Source: Erythrobacter sp. SCN 62-14 (lineage in GTDB: Bacteria; Pseudomonadota; Alphaproteobacteria; Sphingomonadales; Sphingomonadaceae). From it: a stretch of 32,733 bases of DNA. The stretch is from the NCBI GenBank assembly GCA_001724215.1, contig MEDW01000021.1, forward strand, positions 1 through 32,733, in the 5' to 3' direction. Below are positions 1 to 7,919 of this stretch, piece by piece (within the stretch, counting starts at the first letter, position 1; each line of letters starts with the position of its first letter). The notes beneath the pieces were generated by a model. The model was not told where the DNA came from. It searched no databases and worked only from the letters and a program-made list of their open reading frames with translations. The position numbers were made by a program, and so were the translations under genes.

Positions 1-78
1 GCCATGCGCGCATGCAAAACCGATCAAAGCTTCGCCGCCATGATCTATCTTGCTGCCGCAACCATCAATTCACGATGA
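1..78 (+). CDS. C-terminal end of a transposase-like protein (partial)
   Basis: An open frame enters the window at base 1 and ends at TGA 76-78, giving about 25 residues that end in YLAAATINSR. A stretch like KTDxSFxAxIxLAAAxIN is typical of the extreme C-terminus of IS5-type DDE transposases, so this is probably the tail of an insertion sequence whose body lies to the left. No terminal inverted repeat could be fixed because only one end is visible; CTAG motifs lie just downstream at about 94-111. The assignment rests on a short peptide only. A chance open frame or another protein's tail cannot be excluded. Confidence 0.4.
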   Translation, partial: AMRACKTDQSFAAMIYLAAATINSR

Positions 79-190
79 ATCCCCACAGGCCCTAGGCCAT
101 CTAGGAACACTGCGCACGTATGATGCTTTGCGCAGCCGCGCCAATTGCGCTAGCGCGGCGCTCCGCATGGCTTGAGGAGATTGTCAGGAA

Positions 191-928
191 ATGACCTATT
201 GTGTGGGCATGGTGCTCGAAAAAGGGTTGGTTCTGATGAGCGACACCCGCACCAATTCGGGCGTTGATAATATCTCCACCTTCCGCAAATTGTTTCACTG
301 GAACGTGCCGGGCGAACGCATGATTGCGGTGATGACGGCGGGCAATCTGGCGACAACGCAAGCGGTTATCAGCCAGCTGGAAGAGCGCACCAAGGCTCCT
401 GATGAACGCGACAACACGCTGATCAAGGGGCCAACCATGTTCAGCGTTGCCACCGAGATCGGAAGGCTGCTGCGAAACACCATCGAGGAAGCGCAGAAGG
501 TGAATGGCGATGCGGGGAAGGGCCGTTTTTCAGCAACCATGATCCTTGCTGGCCAGATCAAGGGCATGCAGCCGCGCCTGTTCATGATCTATCCCGAAGG
601 CAATTTTATTGAAGCCAGCTGGGACACACCCTTTTTCCAGATTGGCGAGACCAAATACGGCCGCCCGATCATAATCCGCGGCTATGATCGCGACATGAGC
701 TTCGAAGATGCCGTCAAATTGCTCATGGTTAGTTTCGATTCGACCTTGAAAGCGAACCTGTCGGTGGGGCTGCCGCTTGATCTGCTGGTGATTGGTAAGG
801 ATGAATTCGCCGCCACTCACGAACACCGCGTCACTGCTGATGATCCTTATTTTGACAGCATATCAAATGGCTGGAGCGACGCCTTGCGCAGTGCCTTTCA
901 CTCCTTGCCGTCCTATCGCTTTGGCTGA
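191..928 (+). CDS. Anbu-type proteasome-like peptidase
   Basis: A 245-residue Ntn-hydrolase of the Anbu (ancestral beta subunit) group, related to HslV and proteasome beta subunits. The protein begins MTYCVG; removal of Met would expose Thr2 as the nucleophile. Asp18 (in SDTRTN) and Lys33 (in FRKLF) fall at the proteasome catalytic positions corresponding to Asp17 and Lys33 of the mature chain. The length fits the family. There is a purine-rich GAGGA about 12 bases before the ATG. Anbu genes usually sit beside genes for an alpha-E protein, a circularly permuted ATP-grasp protein and a transglutaminase-like protein. None is visible here, and the left neighbour looks like a transposase end. The physiological substrate is unknown for the family. 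Function as a peptidase is inferred from the conserved residues. Confidence 0.85.
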   Translation: MTYCVGMVLEKGLVLMSDTRTNSGVDNISTFRKLFHWNVPGERMIAVMTAGNLATTQAVISQLEERTKAPDERDNTLIKGPTMFSVATEIGRLLRNTIEEAQKVNGDAGKGRFSATMILAGQIKGMQPRLFMIYPEGNFIEASWDTPFFQIGETKYGRPIIIRGYDRDMSFEDAVKLLMVSFDSTLKANLSVGLPLDLLVIGKDEFAATHEHRVTADDPYFDSISNGWSDALRSAFHSLPSYRFG

Positions 929-1087
929 TTGGGAGTGTGGCTGAAACTGCCATTTTGGTTTTAAGTCCAAAACTGAGTGAATTTCCCTAGGATTTCTGCG
1001 GGGGCAGGCCGGTAAGGTTACTTGGTAACCTCCGAATTGGGCCTAGTCGTGCGTGTGTTGCGACAAAGCGTGCGCAATCACAATGAC

Positions 1088-1708
1088 ATGACACGCAAAG
1101 CCCCCCTCCACTTCATCGATTCGTGCAGCCGTCAACGCGCAGAAATGGCGCGGATAGGTTTTGCCATGGGTCACCACTCCGAAGTCTACAGCGACATCTC
1201 GGAATTGTCCGTCCACCCGCCACGCGAAGGCATCATCATTGCCCGCGATACGGCTGAGGAAGGCGGCGTGGCGATGATCCTTGAACGGTTGAGCCGTCTT
1301 GGCATCTGGCTGCCATTGATCGCGGTTGAGGTTCAGCCTCGTCCTGGAAAAATCGTGGAAGCGATCAAGGCGGGGGCGCTGGATTATCTCTCCTTGCCAC
1401 TCGATCCGGAACGTTTCACGCGCTGCCTTGCCCGTGTCGGCCATGAGGCGGAAATGTTCGGCGCGGCGCGGCGCCGCATGATCGAGGCGCGCGAACGCAT
1501 CGCCACACTATCCACGCGTGAGCGCGAAGTGCTTGAATGGCTGGCGCGCGGCAGCAGCAACAAGGCGATTGCGCGCGAACTCGACATCAGCCCGCGCACG
1601 GTGGAAATTCATCGCGCCAACATGATGAGCAAGCTTGGCGCGCGCCATGCCGCAGAGGCGGTGCGTTTGCGGCTTGAAGCGGGTGCGGAAGGTGCCGCGC
1701 AGATGTGA
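1088..1708 (+). CDS. LuxR/FixJ-type regulator with degenerate receiver domain
   Basis: A 206-residue protein with an N-terminal receiver-like fold (about residues 5-120) and a C-terminal LuxR-type helix-turn-helix (about 140-197) carrying LSTREREVLEWLARG, NKAIARELDISPRTVEIH and MMSKLGA. That end is clear DNA-binding homology. The receiver is atypical. The region around Asp54 (IIIARDTAEE) does not align cleanly with the phosphoacceptor, and the usual Lys-Pro pair near the end of the domain is Leu-Pro (SLPLD, about 102-106). Phosphorylation-independent control is therefore likely but not shown. I chose the ATG at 1088. An in-frame TTG at 1022 would add 22 residues with no family likeness. No partner kinase is adjacent and the target genes are unknown. 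Confidence 0.75.
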   Translation: MTRKAPLHFIDSCSRQRAEMARIGFAMGHHSEVYSDISELSVHPPREGIIIARDTAEEGGVAMILERLSRLGIWLPLIAVEVQPRPGKIVEAIKAGALDYLSLPLDPERFTRCLARVGHEAEMFGAARRRMIEARERIATLSTREREVLEWLARGSSNKAIARELDISPRTVEIHRANMMSKLGARHAAEAVRLRLEAGAEGAAQM

Positions 1709-1800
1709 CCCACACGGTCCGCAGCGGCGCGCTGCTGTAAATACAACCCCGCCGCCGCTTCGGTGCCATCCCACAGGCACCGGAGCGGTGTTACTTTTGT

Positions 1801-1820
1801 CACAGCCGTTCGCGGCTGTG
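1801..1820. terminator. Perfect hairpin with TTCG tetraloop
   Basis: CACAGCCG and CGGCTGTG form an 8-bp perfect stem around TTCG, about 90 bases after the LuxR-type gene stop and 120 bases beyond the extensin-like gene stop on the other strand. It lies between two converging genes, so it may end transcription from either side. Neither side has a proper run of T, so efficiency is uncertain. Confidence 0.45.
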
Positions 1821-1837
1821 ATACAATCTAGGCATGG

Positions 1838-1864
1838 GCCCCCGCGATCGCGCTTTGCGGGGGC
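1838..1864. terminator. GC-rich inverted repeat between convergent genes
   Basis: GCCCCCGC (1838-1845) and GCGGGGGC (1857-1864) form a perfect 8-bp stem with an 11-base loop, 18 bases from the TTCG hairpin. It lacks a T-tract. Its position between convergent genes suggests a transcript-end or stabilising structure, which is inference. Confidence 0.3.
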
Positions 1865-1939
1865 GCCTACTTGGGTGGTGGTGCCTGCACGGCTTGCAAG
1901 ATGGCAGACCAGACACTCGCCACGGGTTTCCCGAGAGGT

Positions 1940-2656
1940 TTAGCGGCAGAACTTGGCGCCGGTGCCTTCAAGGTGGAAGTGATCGGCATGGGCGGCGTTG
2001 TATTCCGGCCCCAGCACTGTGCCAAAGCGCTTGCAGGCGCTGGAATGCACCACCCGCAGAAATTCGCGCACCGCTGGCGGGCCGCCATGCCAATCCCGTT
2101 TCAAGTCGATGCGCCTGCCATCTTCGAGAACAAAGCCCGACACATCAATCGCTTCGGCCCGGGCATGGGCTGACATGCGCTCTGTTCCTGCGATTCTGCG
2201 GCAGGCATAGCTGCCCATGGTTTCAACCCGAACAAGGCGGCTGCCGAGGATTTCCCGCGCTGCGCGGTCGACGCCGAAACGCGCCCATTCGCTGAAGGCT
2301 TTGGCGACCGAGCATTGCACCGGGCCGATATTGCTCACACCGAAGAATGATCCATCGCCGGCCAAGGCAGATAATTGCACTGTGCCCAGCTTGTTGCAGC
2401 CAGGCGCAGCATAAGTGTCGGGAACCGGCGTGAAGCGCGCACCGCTTGCCCCCAATTCGGTCATGCAAACCCGGTCATCGCCGCGCGGTGCATAGCTTTG
2501 CGGAGCCGAGGCCAAGCGCGGCGCAGGCGCGGTTTGGGATGTGGTGCTGCGTGCAGCCTTGCTGCTGCCTTTGCCCTGCGGCACCACGCCGCAACCCGCA
2601 AGCGCAGCGGCGCTGATCAGGAACACGAGGGTTTGGAGGCGTTTGGAAACTTGCAT
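1940..2656 (-). CDS. Extensin-like family lipoprotein
   Basis: A 238-residue protein starting at MQVSKRLQ. A hydrophobic signal segment ends in the lipobox LAGC (Cys22), so it is predicted to be a lipoprotein. The C-terminal two thirds match the extensin-like C-terminal domain found in many alphaproteobacteria: conserved Cys residues, CRRIAG, SAHARAEAIDVSGF, then VVHSSACKRFGTVLGPEYN and HADHFHLE. The arrangement of His and Asp resembles D-Ala-D-Ala carboxypeptidase/VanY-like metal sites, so a cell-wall role is plausible but unproven. An upstream in-frame start at 2689 would put 11 residues before the signal sequence and is less likely. It is transcribed alone, and a CtrA-like motif lies at 2681-2697. 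Confidence 0.8.
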   Translation of the reverse strand: MQVSKRLQTLVFLISAAALAGCGVVPQGKGSSKAARSTTSQTAPAPRLASAPQSYAPRGDDRVCMTELGASGARFTPVPDTYAAPGCNKLGTVQLSALAGDGSFFGVSNIGPVQCSVAKAFSEWARFGVDRAAREILGSRLVRVETMGSYACRRIAGTERMSAHARAEAIDVSGFVLEDGRRIDLKRDWHGGPPAVREFLRVVHSSACKRFGTVLGPEYNAAHADHFHLEGTGAKFCR

Positions 2657-2680
2657 CGCTCCGCAGTATCGCCAGAGAAT

Positions 2681-2697
2681 GGTTAACACCGCGTAAA
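2681..2697. promoter_or_regulatory. CtrA-like binding motif (weak)
   Basis: GGTTAA, seven bases, then TAAA. Read on the minus strand this is TTTA-N7-TTAACC, one mismatch from the alphaproteobacterial CtrA consensus TTAA-N7-TTAAC. It lies 25-41 bases upstream of the extensin-like gene start. Short motifs of this kind occur by chance. Confidence 0.25.
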
Positions 2698-2890
2698 CGA
2701 TTTGCCATGGTCGGCAATCACAAGCGGTGCCAAACTGACTCTTATCACAGTCTCTGACGGGCGGCAGCCCCCCGGAAGATCCGCCGCGACAGTCGCTTAG
2801 CGGCGCGGCTGATTGTGCCGGACCGGCTGCTGCGCTGTGTCAGTGCGTCGCCGCAGATTTGCTTAGCCACCCCGTCTCGCCTGCCGGTAC

Positions 2891-2912
2891 GGCTTGCAAG
2901 ACGGCGCGGCGC
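2891..2912 (-). repeat. Dispersed GC-rich element, typA-downstream copy
   Basis: GGCTTGCAAGACGGCGCGGC lies about 30 bases past the typA stop. It closely resembles the core of the direct repeats near 20232 and 20330, and partly matches 1891-1906 beyond the extensin-like gene stop. All copies lie in the 3' flank of genes or of ssrA. This is seen by eye only. Confidence 0.3.
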
Positions 2913-2942
2913 GAGCAGATGTCCCAGAGGCTTTGTAAAGGA

Positions 2943-4775
2943 TCAATCTTCCTTTTTGCGCCGCGCTTTCTTGCGTTCATGCGGGCACAGGATTGCCTTC
3001 CTCAGACGGATCGATTGCGGGGTCACCTCCACCATCTCATCATCGTCGATGTAGGCAATCGCTTGCTCCAAGCTAATCCGGCGCGGGGGCGTGAGGCGGA
3101 TCGCATCATCCTTGCCGCTGGAACGGATATTGGTGAGCTGCTTGGCTTTGAGCGGGTTCACTTCCAAGTCATCGGGCTTGGCGTTTTCGCCAATCACCAT
3201 GCCTTCATAGACTTTCATCTGCGGGCCAATGAACAGCGTGCCGCGTTCTTCCAGCGAATTCAGTGCATAGGCTACCGCCTCGCCGTCGCCGTTGGAGATC
3301 AAGACGCCGTTGATACGGCCTTCGATCGGGCCTTTATAGGGGCCGTATTTCTCGAACAGGCGGTTCATGATGCCGGTGCCGCGCGTGTCGGAGAGGAATT
3401 CGCCGTGATAGCCAATCAGCCCGCGCGAGGGGGCCGAAAAGGTGATGCGGGTCTTGCCCTGGCCCGAGGGGCGCATTTCGGTAAGGTCGGCCTTGCGGCG
3501 CTGCATCTTTTCGACGACCGTGCCCGAGTGTTCGTCGTCCACGTCGATGACGACAGTTTCATAAGGCTCCATGCGCTGGCCGTCTTCCTCGCGGAACAGC
3601 ACCTTTGGCCGGCTGATGCCGAGTTCAAAGCCCTCGCGGCGCATGGTTTCGATCAGCACGCCCAATTGCAATTCGCCGCGGCCTGCGACTTCGTAGCTGT
3701 CCTTGTCCTCGCTCTCGGTGACGCGGATGGCGACATTGGTTTCCGCCTCGCGCAGCAAGCGATCACGGATCATGCGGCTGGTGACTTTGCTGCCTTCGCG
3801 GCCTGCGAGCGGAGAATCGTTCACCGAAAAACGCATGGCGAGCGTTGGCGGATCGATCGGCTGGGCAGCGATGGGCTCTGACACCGAAGGATCGCAGATG
3901 GTGTTGGCAACGGTTGCCTTTTCAAGACCAGCGAGCGCGATAATGTCGCCTGCACGCGCCACTTCAACAGGCACGCGTTCAAGCCCATCAAAGCTCATCA
4001 GCTTGGTCGCACGGCCCACTTCGACAACCTTGCCGTCCATGTCGATGGCGTGGATCGGATCATTGACCTTGATCGTGCCCGACTGGACGCGGCCGGTCAG
4101 CACGCGGCCCATGAAATTGTCACGATCGAGCAGGGTAGCGAGGAAGCTGAACTTGGCGTCTGGATCAAGGCCGGGGGCGGGCACGTGTTCGACGATTTTG
4201 TTGAACAGCGGGGCAAGCGTGCCTTCACGCGCTTCCTGATCATCGCTGGCATAGCCATCGCGGCCCGAGGCAAAAAGAACAGGGAAATCAAGCTGTTCAT
4301 CATTGGCGTCAAGGCTCACGAACAGATCGAACACCTCGTCGAGCACTTCCTGCGGGCGGCCATCGGGACGATCAATCTTGTTGACGACGACGATCGGCTT
4401 CAAACCCAGCGCCAGCGCCTTGCCGGTTACGAACTTGGTCTGCGGCATCGCGCCTTCCGCGCTGTCCACCAGCAGGATCACGCCGTCGACCATGGAGAGG
4501 ATGCGCTCCACCTCGGCGCCGAAATCGGCGTGGCCGGGGGTGTCGACGATGTTGATGCGGGTGGTGTTGCCGTCTTGCTCCCACTCCACGCTGGTGCATT
4601 TGGCCAGAATGGTGATGCCGCGTTCCTTTTCGAGATCGCCGGAATCCATCGCGCGTTCCTCGACGCGCTGATTGTCGCGGAAGGTACCGGATTGGCGGAA
4701 CAGCTGGTCGACCAAAGTGGTCTTGCCGTGGTCAACGTGCGCGATGATCGCGATGTTACGCAGCGAGGATGACAT
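2943..4775 (-). CDS. typA: Ribosome-associated GTPase TypA/BipA
   Basis: A 610-residue translational GTPase of the TypA/BipA family. It binds ribosomes and is linked to stress adaptation and 50S assembly, especially in the cold. Seen directly: the G1 loop AHVDHGKTT (residues 12-20), the switch I region with RGIT, G3 DTPGHADF (78-85) and G4 NKID (132-135). EF-G-like domains II, III and V follow, with the family segments [18 protein letters not shown] and TRGTGIMNR. The C-terminus is basic ([10 protein letters not shown]). I prefer the ATG at 4775 ([10 protein letters not shown]) over the ATG at 4790, because the extra five residues are not family-like and GGAAC precedes the inner start. Length fits the family (about 605-615). 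It is transcribed alone. Confidence 0.95.
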   Translation of the reverse strand: MSSSLRNIAIIAHVDHGKTTLVDQLFRQSGTFRDNQRVEERAMDSGDLEKERGITILAKCTSVEWEQDGNTTRINIVDTPGHADFGAEVERILSMVDGVILLVDSAEGAMPQTKFVTGKALALGLKPIVVVNKIDRPDGRPQEVLDEVFDLFVSLDANDEQLDFPVLFASGRDGYASDDQEAREGTLAPLFNKIVEHVPAPGLDPDAKFSFLATLLDRDNFMGRVLTGRVQSGTIKVNDPIHAIDMDGKVVEVGRATKLMSFDGLERVPVEVARAGDIIALAGLEKATVANTICDPSVSEPIAAQPIDPPTLAMRFSVNDSPLAGREGSKVTSRMIRDRLLREAETNVAIRVTESEDKDSYEVAGRGELQLGVLIETMRREGFELGISRPKVLFREEDGQRMEPYETVVIDVDDEHSGTVVEKMQRRKADLTEMRPSGQGKTRITFSAPSRGLIGYHGEFLSDTRGTGIMNRLFEKYGPYKGPIEGRINGVLISNGDGEAVAYALNSLEERGTLFIGPQMKVYEGMVIGENAKPDDLEVNPLKAKQLTNIRSSGKDDAIRLTPPRRISLEQAIAYIDDDEMVEVTPQSIRLRKAILCPHERKKARRKKED

Positions 4776-4937
4776 TATCTTAGGTTCCATATGCGGGCCC
4801 GACCGGCATTGTTGATATGCGCTTTCGGGTCAAAGAGCTTGGGAAGCGTTAAGGCCCCCGCGCCCGGTTATGATCATTTTGTGGCGGGCTTGCGACAGAC
4901 AGCGCCGGTATGAGCGAAACACCGCCCGGCCGCTGTG

Positions 4938-4952
4938 TGTTGCATTGCAACA
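4938..4952. promoter_or_regulatory. Palindromic operator-like site 1
   Basis: TGTTGCATTGCAACA is a perfect 15-base palindrome (arms TGTTGCA/TGCAACA) in the 400-base gap between typA and the TonB-dependent receptor gene. A second site with the same half-sites lies at 5021-5036, so a dimeric repressor or activator site is likely. The regulator is not identified. Confidence 0.45.
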
Positions 4953-5020
4953 TGGGCGCGGCGCCTAGCGCAAGTGGGCGCGATCGGCAAGCGCTGCGGT
5001 GGCGCAGCCCTCGCGGCAAG

Positions 5021-5036
5021 GTTGCTTAAGTGCAAC
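5021..5036. promoter_or_regulatory. Palindromic operator-like site 2
   Basis: GTTGC, six bases, then GCAAC. It shares half-sites with the palindrome at 4938-4952, about eight helical turns away, and lies 140 bases upstream of the receptor start. A further GCAACATATTGC match overlaps its right side. The rest of the 4776-5175 gap holds no gene that I can support; it should contain the typA and receptor promoters. Confidence 0.4.
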
Positions 5037-5175
5037 ATATTGCGACAGACCGGGGAAGTTTTGCCCTATCCCGCTTGTCGGGATTGGGTCATTTGCCTAT
5101 CAACCTTTCTAGGGCTTGGGAGATCGCCGCCCGAAAGCGGCACGCCCAAGCTAGGGACTTAGGAGAGGAAAACTC

Positions 5176-7848
5176 ATGCGTTTTACCACCACCGGCATCG
5201 CCGGTCTGCGTCGCTTTACTCTGCTGGCAGGCGCGGCGGCGATTGCCTTGCCTGGCGCGGCCTTTGCGCAAAGCGCTGGCGATCAGGACGATGACGCGGG
5301 CGAGGTGCGCGGTAACGCCATTATCGTGACTGCGACCAAGCGCGCGCAGACGCTGCAGGATACGCCGGTTGCGGTTTCGGTGACTACAGCTGAAACCATC
5401 GAGCAGGCGCAGATCCGCGACATTGCCGATATCTCCTCGGTGGTGCCTTCACTGCGCGCTTCGACCTTGCAAAGCGCGTTTTCGACCACCTTCTCGATCC
5501 GCGGTTTTGGCACGGATGCCAACAATCTGGGTCTGGAGCCGTCGGTCGCCATGTTTGTTGACGGCGTTTACCGCAGCCGCGCCCTGGCCCAGATTTCCGA
5601 TCTTCCCAATCTTGAGCGGGTCGAAGTGCTGCGCGGCCCGCAATCGACACTGTTCGGCAAAAACGCCAGCGCAGGCGTGATCTCGCTGGTGTCGTCGGCG
5701 CCGTCCTTTAATCTCGAAGGCAATGCCGAAGTCTCTTACGGCAACTTCAACGCCTTTATTGCGCGCGGTTATATCACCGGCCCGATCTCTGATAATATCG
5801 CGGTGAGCCTTGCGGCCGGCGTGAACAAGCGCGATGGATTCATCACCAATGAATTCAACGGCGATGACATCAACGATCGCAACCGCTGGTACACCCGCGG
5901 GCAGATGCTGTTCGACAATGGCAGCAATTTCAAATTCCGCCTGATCGCCGATTACGATGAACTCGATGAAAAGTGCTGCGGTGTTGTCAACCTGCGCCAG
6001 TCGCCGGAAATCGGCCTGATCCAGCTGCTTGGCGGACGCGTTAATGCGCCGGGTACAGAACTTAACGACGTTGTGTTCTCTGACGTTGTGCCGCGTAACA
6101 AGGTGCGCAACTGGGGTATTTCCGGGCAGGCCGATTACGAATTCGGCGCCATGTCGCTGACCTCGATCACCGCCTATCGCGACACCTCGCTCAACGCTGA
6201 TCAGGATGTCGATTTTACCAGCCTCGCGCTCGCCAGCGGTGCGCAGATCGGTGATGCGAGCATTCGCGCTTTCACTCAGGAAGTGCGTTTGGCCTCTGAC
6301 TTCGATGGCCCGTTCAACTTCCTTGTGGGTGGTTTCTACTTCAAGGAAGACCTTGATGTGTCCGACCAGATCGTTTTCGGTCGCGACTTCCGTGCCTATG
6401 CCAATGGCTTGATCGTCGGTGCCAGCGAAGGCGCATTGAGCCTGCCTGCGGTGGAACAATTGCTGGGCGCAGCGCCGGGCACGTTCTTTGCCGAGGGGCA
6501 GGGCTTCTTCAACAGTTTCACCCAGGACAACGAGGCTTACTCGCTGTTCGGGCAGCTCGATTTCAAGCCGATTGATCGCCTGACTCTGACCGCCGGTGTG
6601 AACTACACCAATGACCGCAAGAACGTGCGCTCGAACAGCCGTTCGACCGATGCCTTCTCGCAGCTTAACCTTGATGATCCGGCCTTTGCCGCATCGCGCG
6701 CATTGCTGCTGACCCAAGGTGCGATCGCGCAAACTGTGGGGAATTTGATCGGGCTCGGCGGGCCTGCCGCTTCACAAGCTCAGATCGAAGGCTTTGCGGC
6801 TGCCAATCCTGCGGGTTTTGCGCAGGTCACTGCAGGAGCTCAGGCTTTTGCAGCAGCCAATGCCAACAACCCGGCTGCCAACCCCTTGGGCGCCCTGCGC
6901 GCCTTCCAGTTCCTGCCGCCGATCCTGAACATCCCCAACGCCGTTGAGGATGGCCGTACGCGCGATGACGCCTTTACCTACCTGCTGCGCGCCAGCTATG
7001 AGGTGACCGATACGCTCAACGCCTATGCCAGCTTCGCCACGGGCTTCAAGGCAAGCTCGTTCAACCTCTCGCGCGACAGCCGACCCTTGATGGGGGATTT
7101 TGCCGCGATCACTGCGCAAGGTCTTGCAACGCCGAACCTGCGTCCGGGCACGCGTTTTGCCCTGCCTGAAGAATCCACCGTTTACGAAGTGGGCCTGAAG
7201 GGCAACTGGAACTGGGCTGGCGCCAACCTGACTGCCTTCCTGCAGCGGCTTGAGAATTTCCAGGCTAACATCTTCGTCGGTGATTTCTTCGTCCTCGTCA
7301 ATGCGGGTGAGGTGGAGACCTTTGGGGTTGAATTCGAGGGCTTCGTGCGTCCGACCCGTGAACTGACACTTTCGCTGGCGCTGACCTATCTGGATGCCCA
7401 GTATAATAGCTTCGTCGGCTCGCCGGTGGGGGATCTGTCGGGGCGTCCGGTGGCCGGTGTTCACCCGTTGAGCGCCTCTTTCGGAGCGACGTGGGACAAG
7501 CGGCTCGGCAATGGTGATCGCTTGATCATCCGCGGCGATTATCAATATGATTCTGCCGTGCAGATCGTCGATGGTCTGGTGAACTTCATCGACCGATCGG
7601 TTCCGGGGGCGCCGGACTTCCAACCGGCGCTCGATGCGGCAAGGGCTTTCACGCGTGAAGTCAACAACGTGAACGCGTCGATCACCTATGCCTTGCAGAA
7701 TGGTCTGGAGTTCACCCTGTGGGGCCGTAATCTCTTGGATGATCGTTTCATCAACACGATCTTCCCGTCGGTGGCACAGGGTCAGGGCGTTTCGGGTTAT
7801 CCGAACCTGCCGCGCACCTATGGCGGTTTGATCCGCTACCGCTTCTGA
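5176..7848 (+). CDS. TonB-dependent outer-membrane receptor
   Basis: An 890-residue outer-membrane transporter. The signal peptide ends at AAFAQ (about residue 32), and a plug domain (about 45-170) contains IIVTATKR, SIRGFG, VDGVYRSR, VEVLRGPQSTLFGKNASAG. A long beta-barrel follows and ends in an aromatic residue (LIRYRF). The energising TonB system is not local. The barrel contains a TonB-receptor-like GRNLLDDRF segment near the end. An Ala/Asn/Gly-rich insert at about residues 519-580 probably forms an external loop. A vicinal Cys-Cys pair occurs near residue 272 (EKCCGV). A strong Shine-Dalgarno, AGGAGAGG, precedes the ATG. No enzyme or regulator gene is adjacent, so the substrate cannot be named. 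It belongs to the sphingomonad-type receptor expansion, often linked to plant-derived or xenobiotic compounds. Confidence 0.93.
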   Translation: MRFTTTGIAGLRRFTLLAGAAAIALPGAAFAQSAGDQDDDAGEVRGNAIIVTATKRAQTLQDTPVAVSVTTAETIEQAQIRDIADISSVVPSLRASTLQSAFSTTFSIRGFGTDANNLGLEPSVAMFVDGVYRSRALAQISDLPNLERVEVLRGPQSTLFGKNASAGVISLVSSAPSFNLEGNAEVSYGNFNAFIARGYITGPISDNIAVSLAAGVNKRDGFITNEFNGDDINDRNRWYTRGQMLFDNGSNFKFRLIADYDELDEKCCGVVNLRQSPEIGLIQLLGGRVNAPGTELNDVVFSDVVPRNKVRNWGISGQADYEFGAMSLTSITAYRDTSLNADQDVDFTSLALASGAQIGDASIRAFTQEVRLASDFDGPFNFLVGGFYFKEDLDVSDQIVFGRDFRAYANGLIVGASEGALSLPAVEQLLGAAPGTFFAEGQGFFNSFTQDNEAYSLFGQLDFKPIDRLTLTAGVNYTNDRKNVRSNSRSTDAFSQLNLDDPAFAASRALLLTQGAIAQTVGNLIGLGGPAASQAQIEGFAAANPAGFAQVTAGAQAFAAANANNPAANPLGALRAFQFLPPILNIPNAVEDGRTRDDAFTYLLRASYEVTDTLNAYASFATGFKASSFNLSRDSRPLMGDFAAITAQGLATPNLRPGTRFALPEESTVYEVGLKGNWNWAGANLTAFLQRLENFQANIFVGDFFVLVNAGEVETFGVEFEGFVRPTRELTLSLALTYLDAQYNSFVGSPVGDLSGRPVAGVHPLSASFGATWDKRLGNGDRLIIRGDYQYDSAVQIVDGLVNFIDRSVPGAPDFQPALDAARAFTREVNNVNASITYALQNGLEFTLWGRNLLDDRFINTIFPSVAQGQGVSGYPNLPRTYGGLIRYRF

Positions 7849-7866
7849 TCACTGTTCTCTGACAGC

Positions 7867-7907
7867 AAAAAAAAATGCCCCGCAGCATCCCGCTGCGGGG
7901 CTTTTTT
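7867..7907. terminator. Strong bidirectional intrinsic terminator
   Basis: A 10-bp perfect stem (GCCCCGCAGC 7877-7886, GCTGCGGGGC 7892-7901) with a 5-base loop. It is preceded by nine A and followed by six T, so it works as a rho-independent terminator on both strands. It sits between the receptor gene (plus) and the ABC permease gene (minus), which converge here. Confidence 0.95.
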
Positions 7908-7919
7908 GTTTGGCCGCCC

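Noticed and set aside
2715-2735. TTGGCAC-type sequence on the minus strand upstream of the extensin-like gene as a sigma-54 promoter
   Set aside because: The -12 GC is missing at the required spacing.
5449-6732. 427-residue minus-strand frame
   Set aside because: Antisense shadow of the TonB-dependent receptor gene; no domain features.
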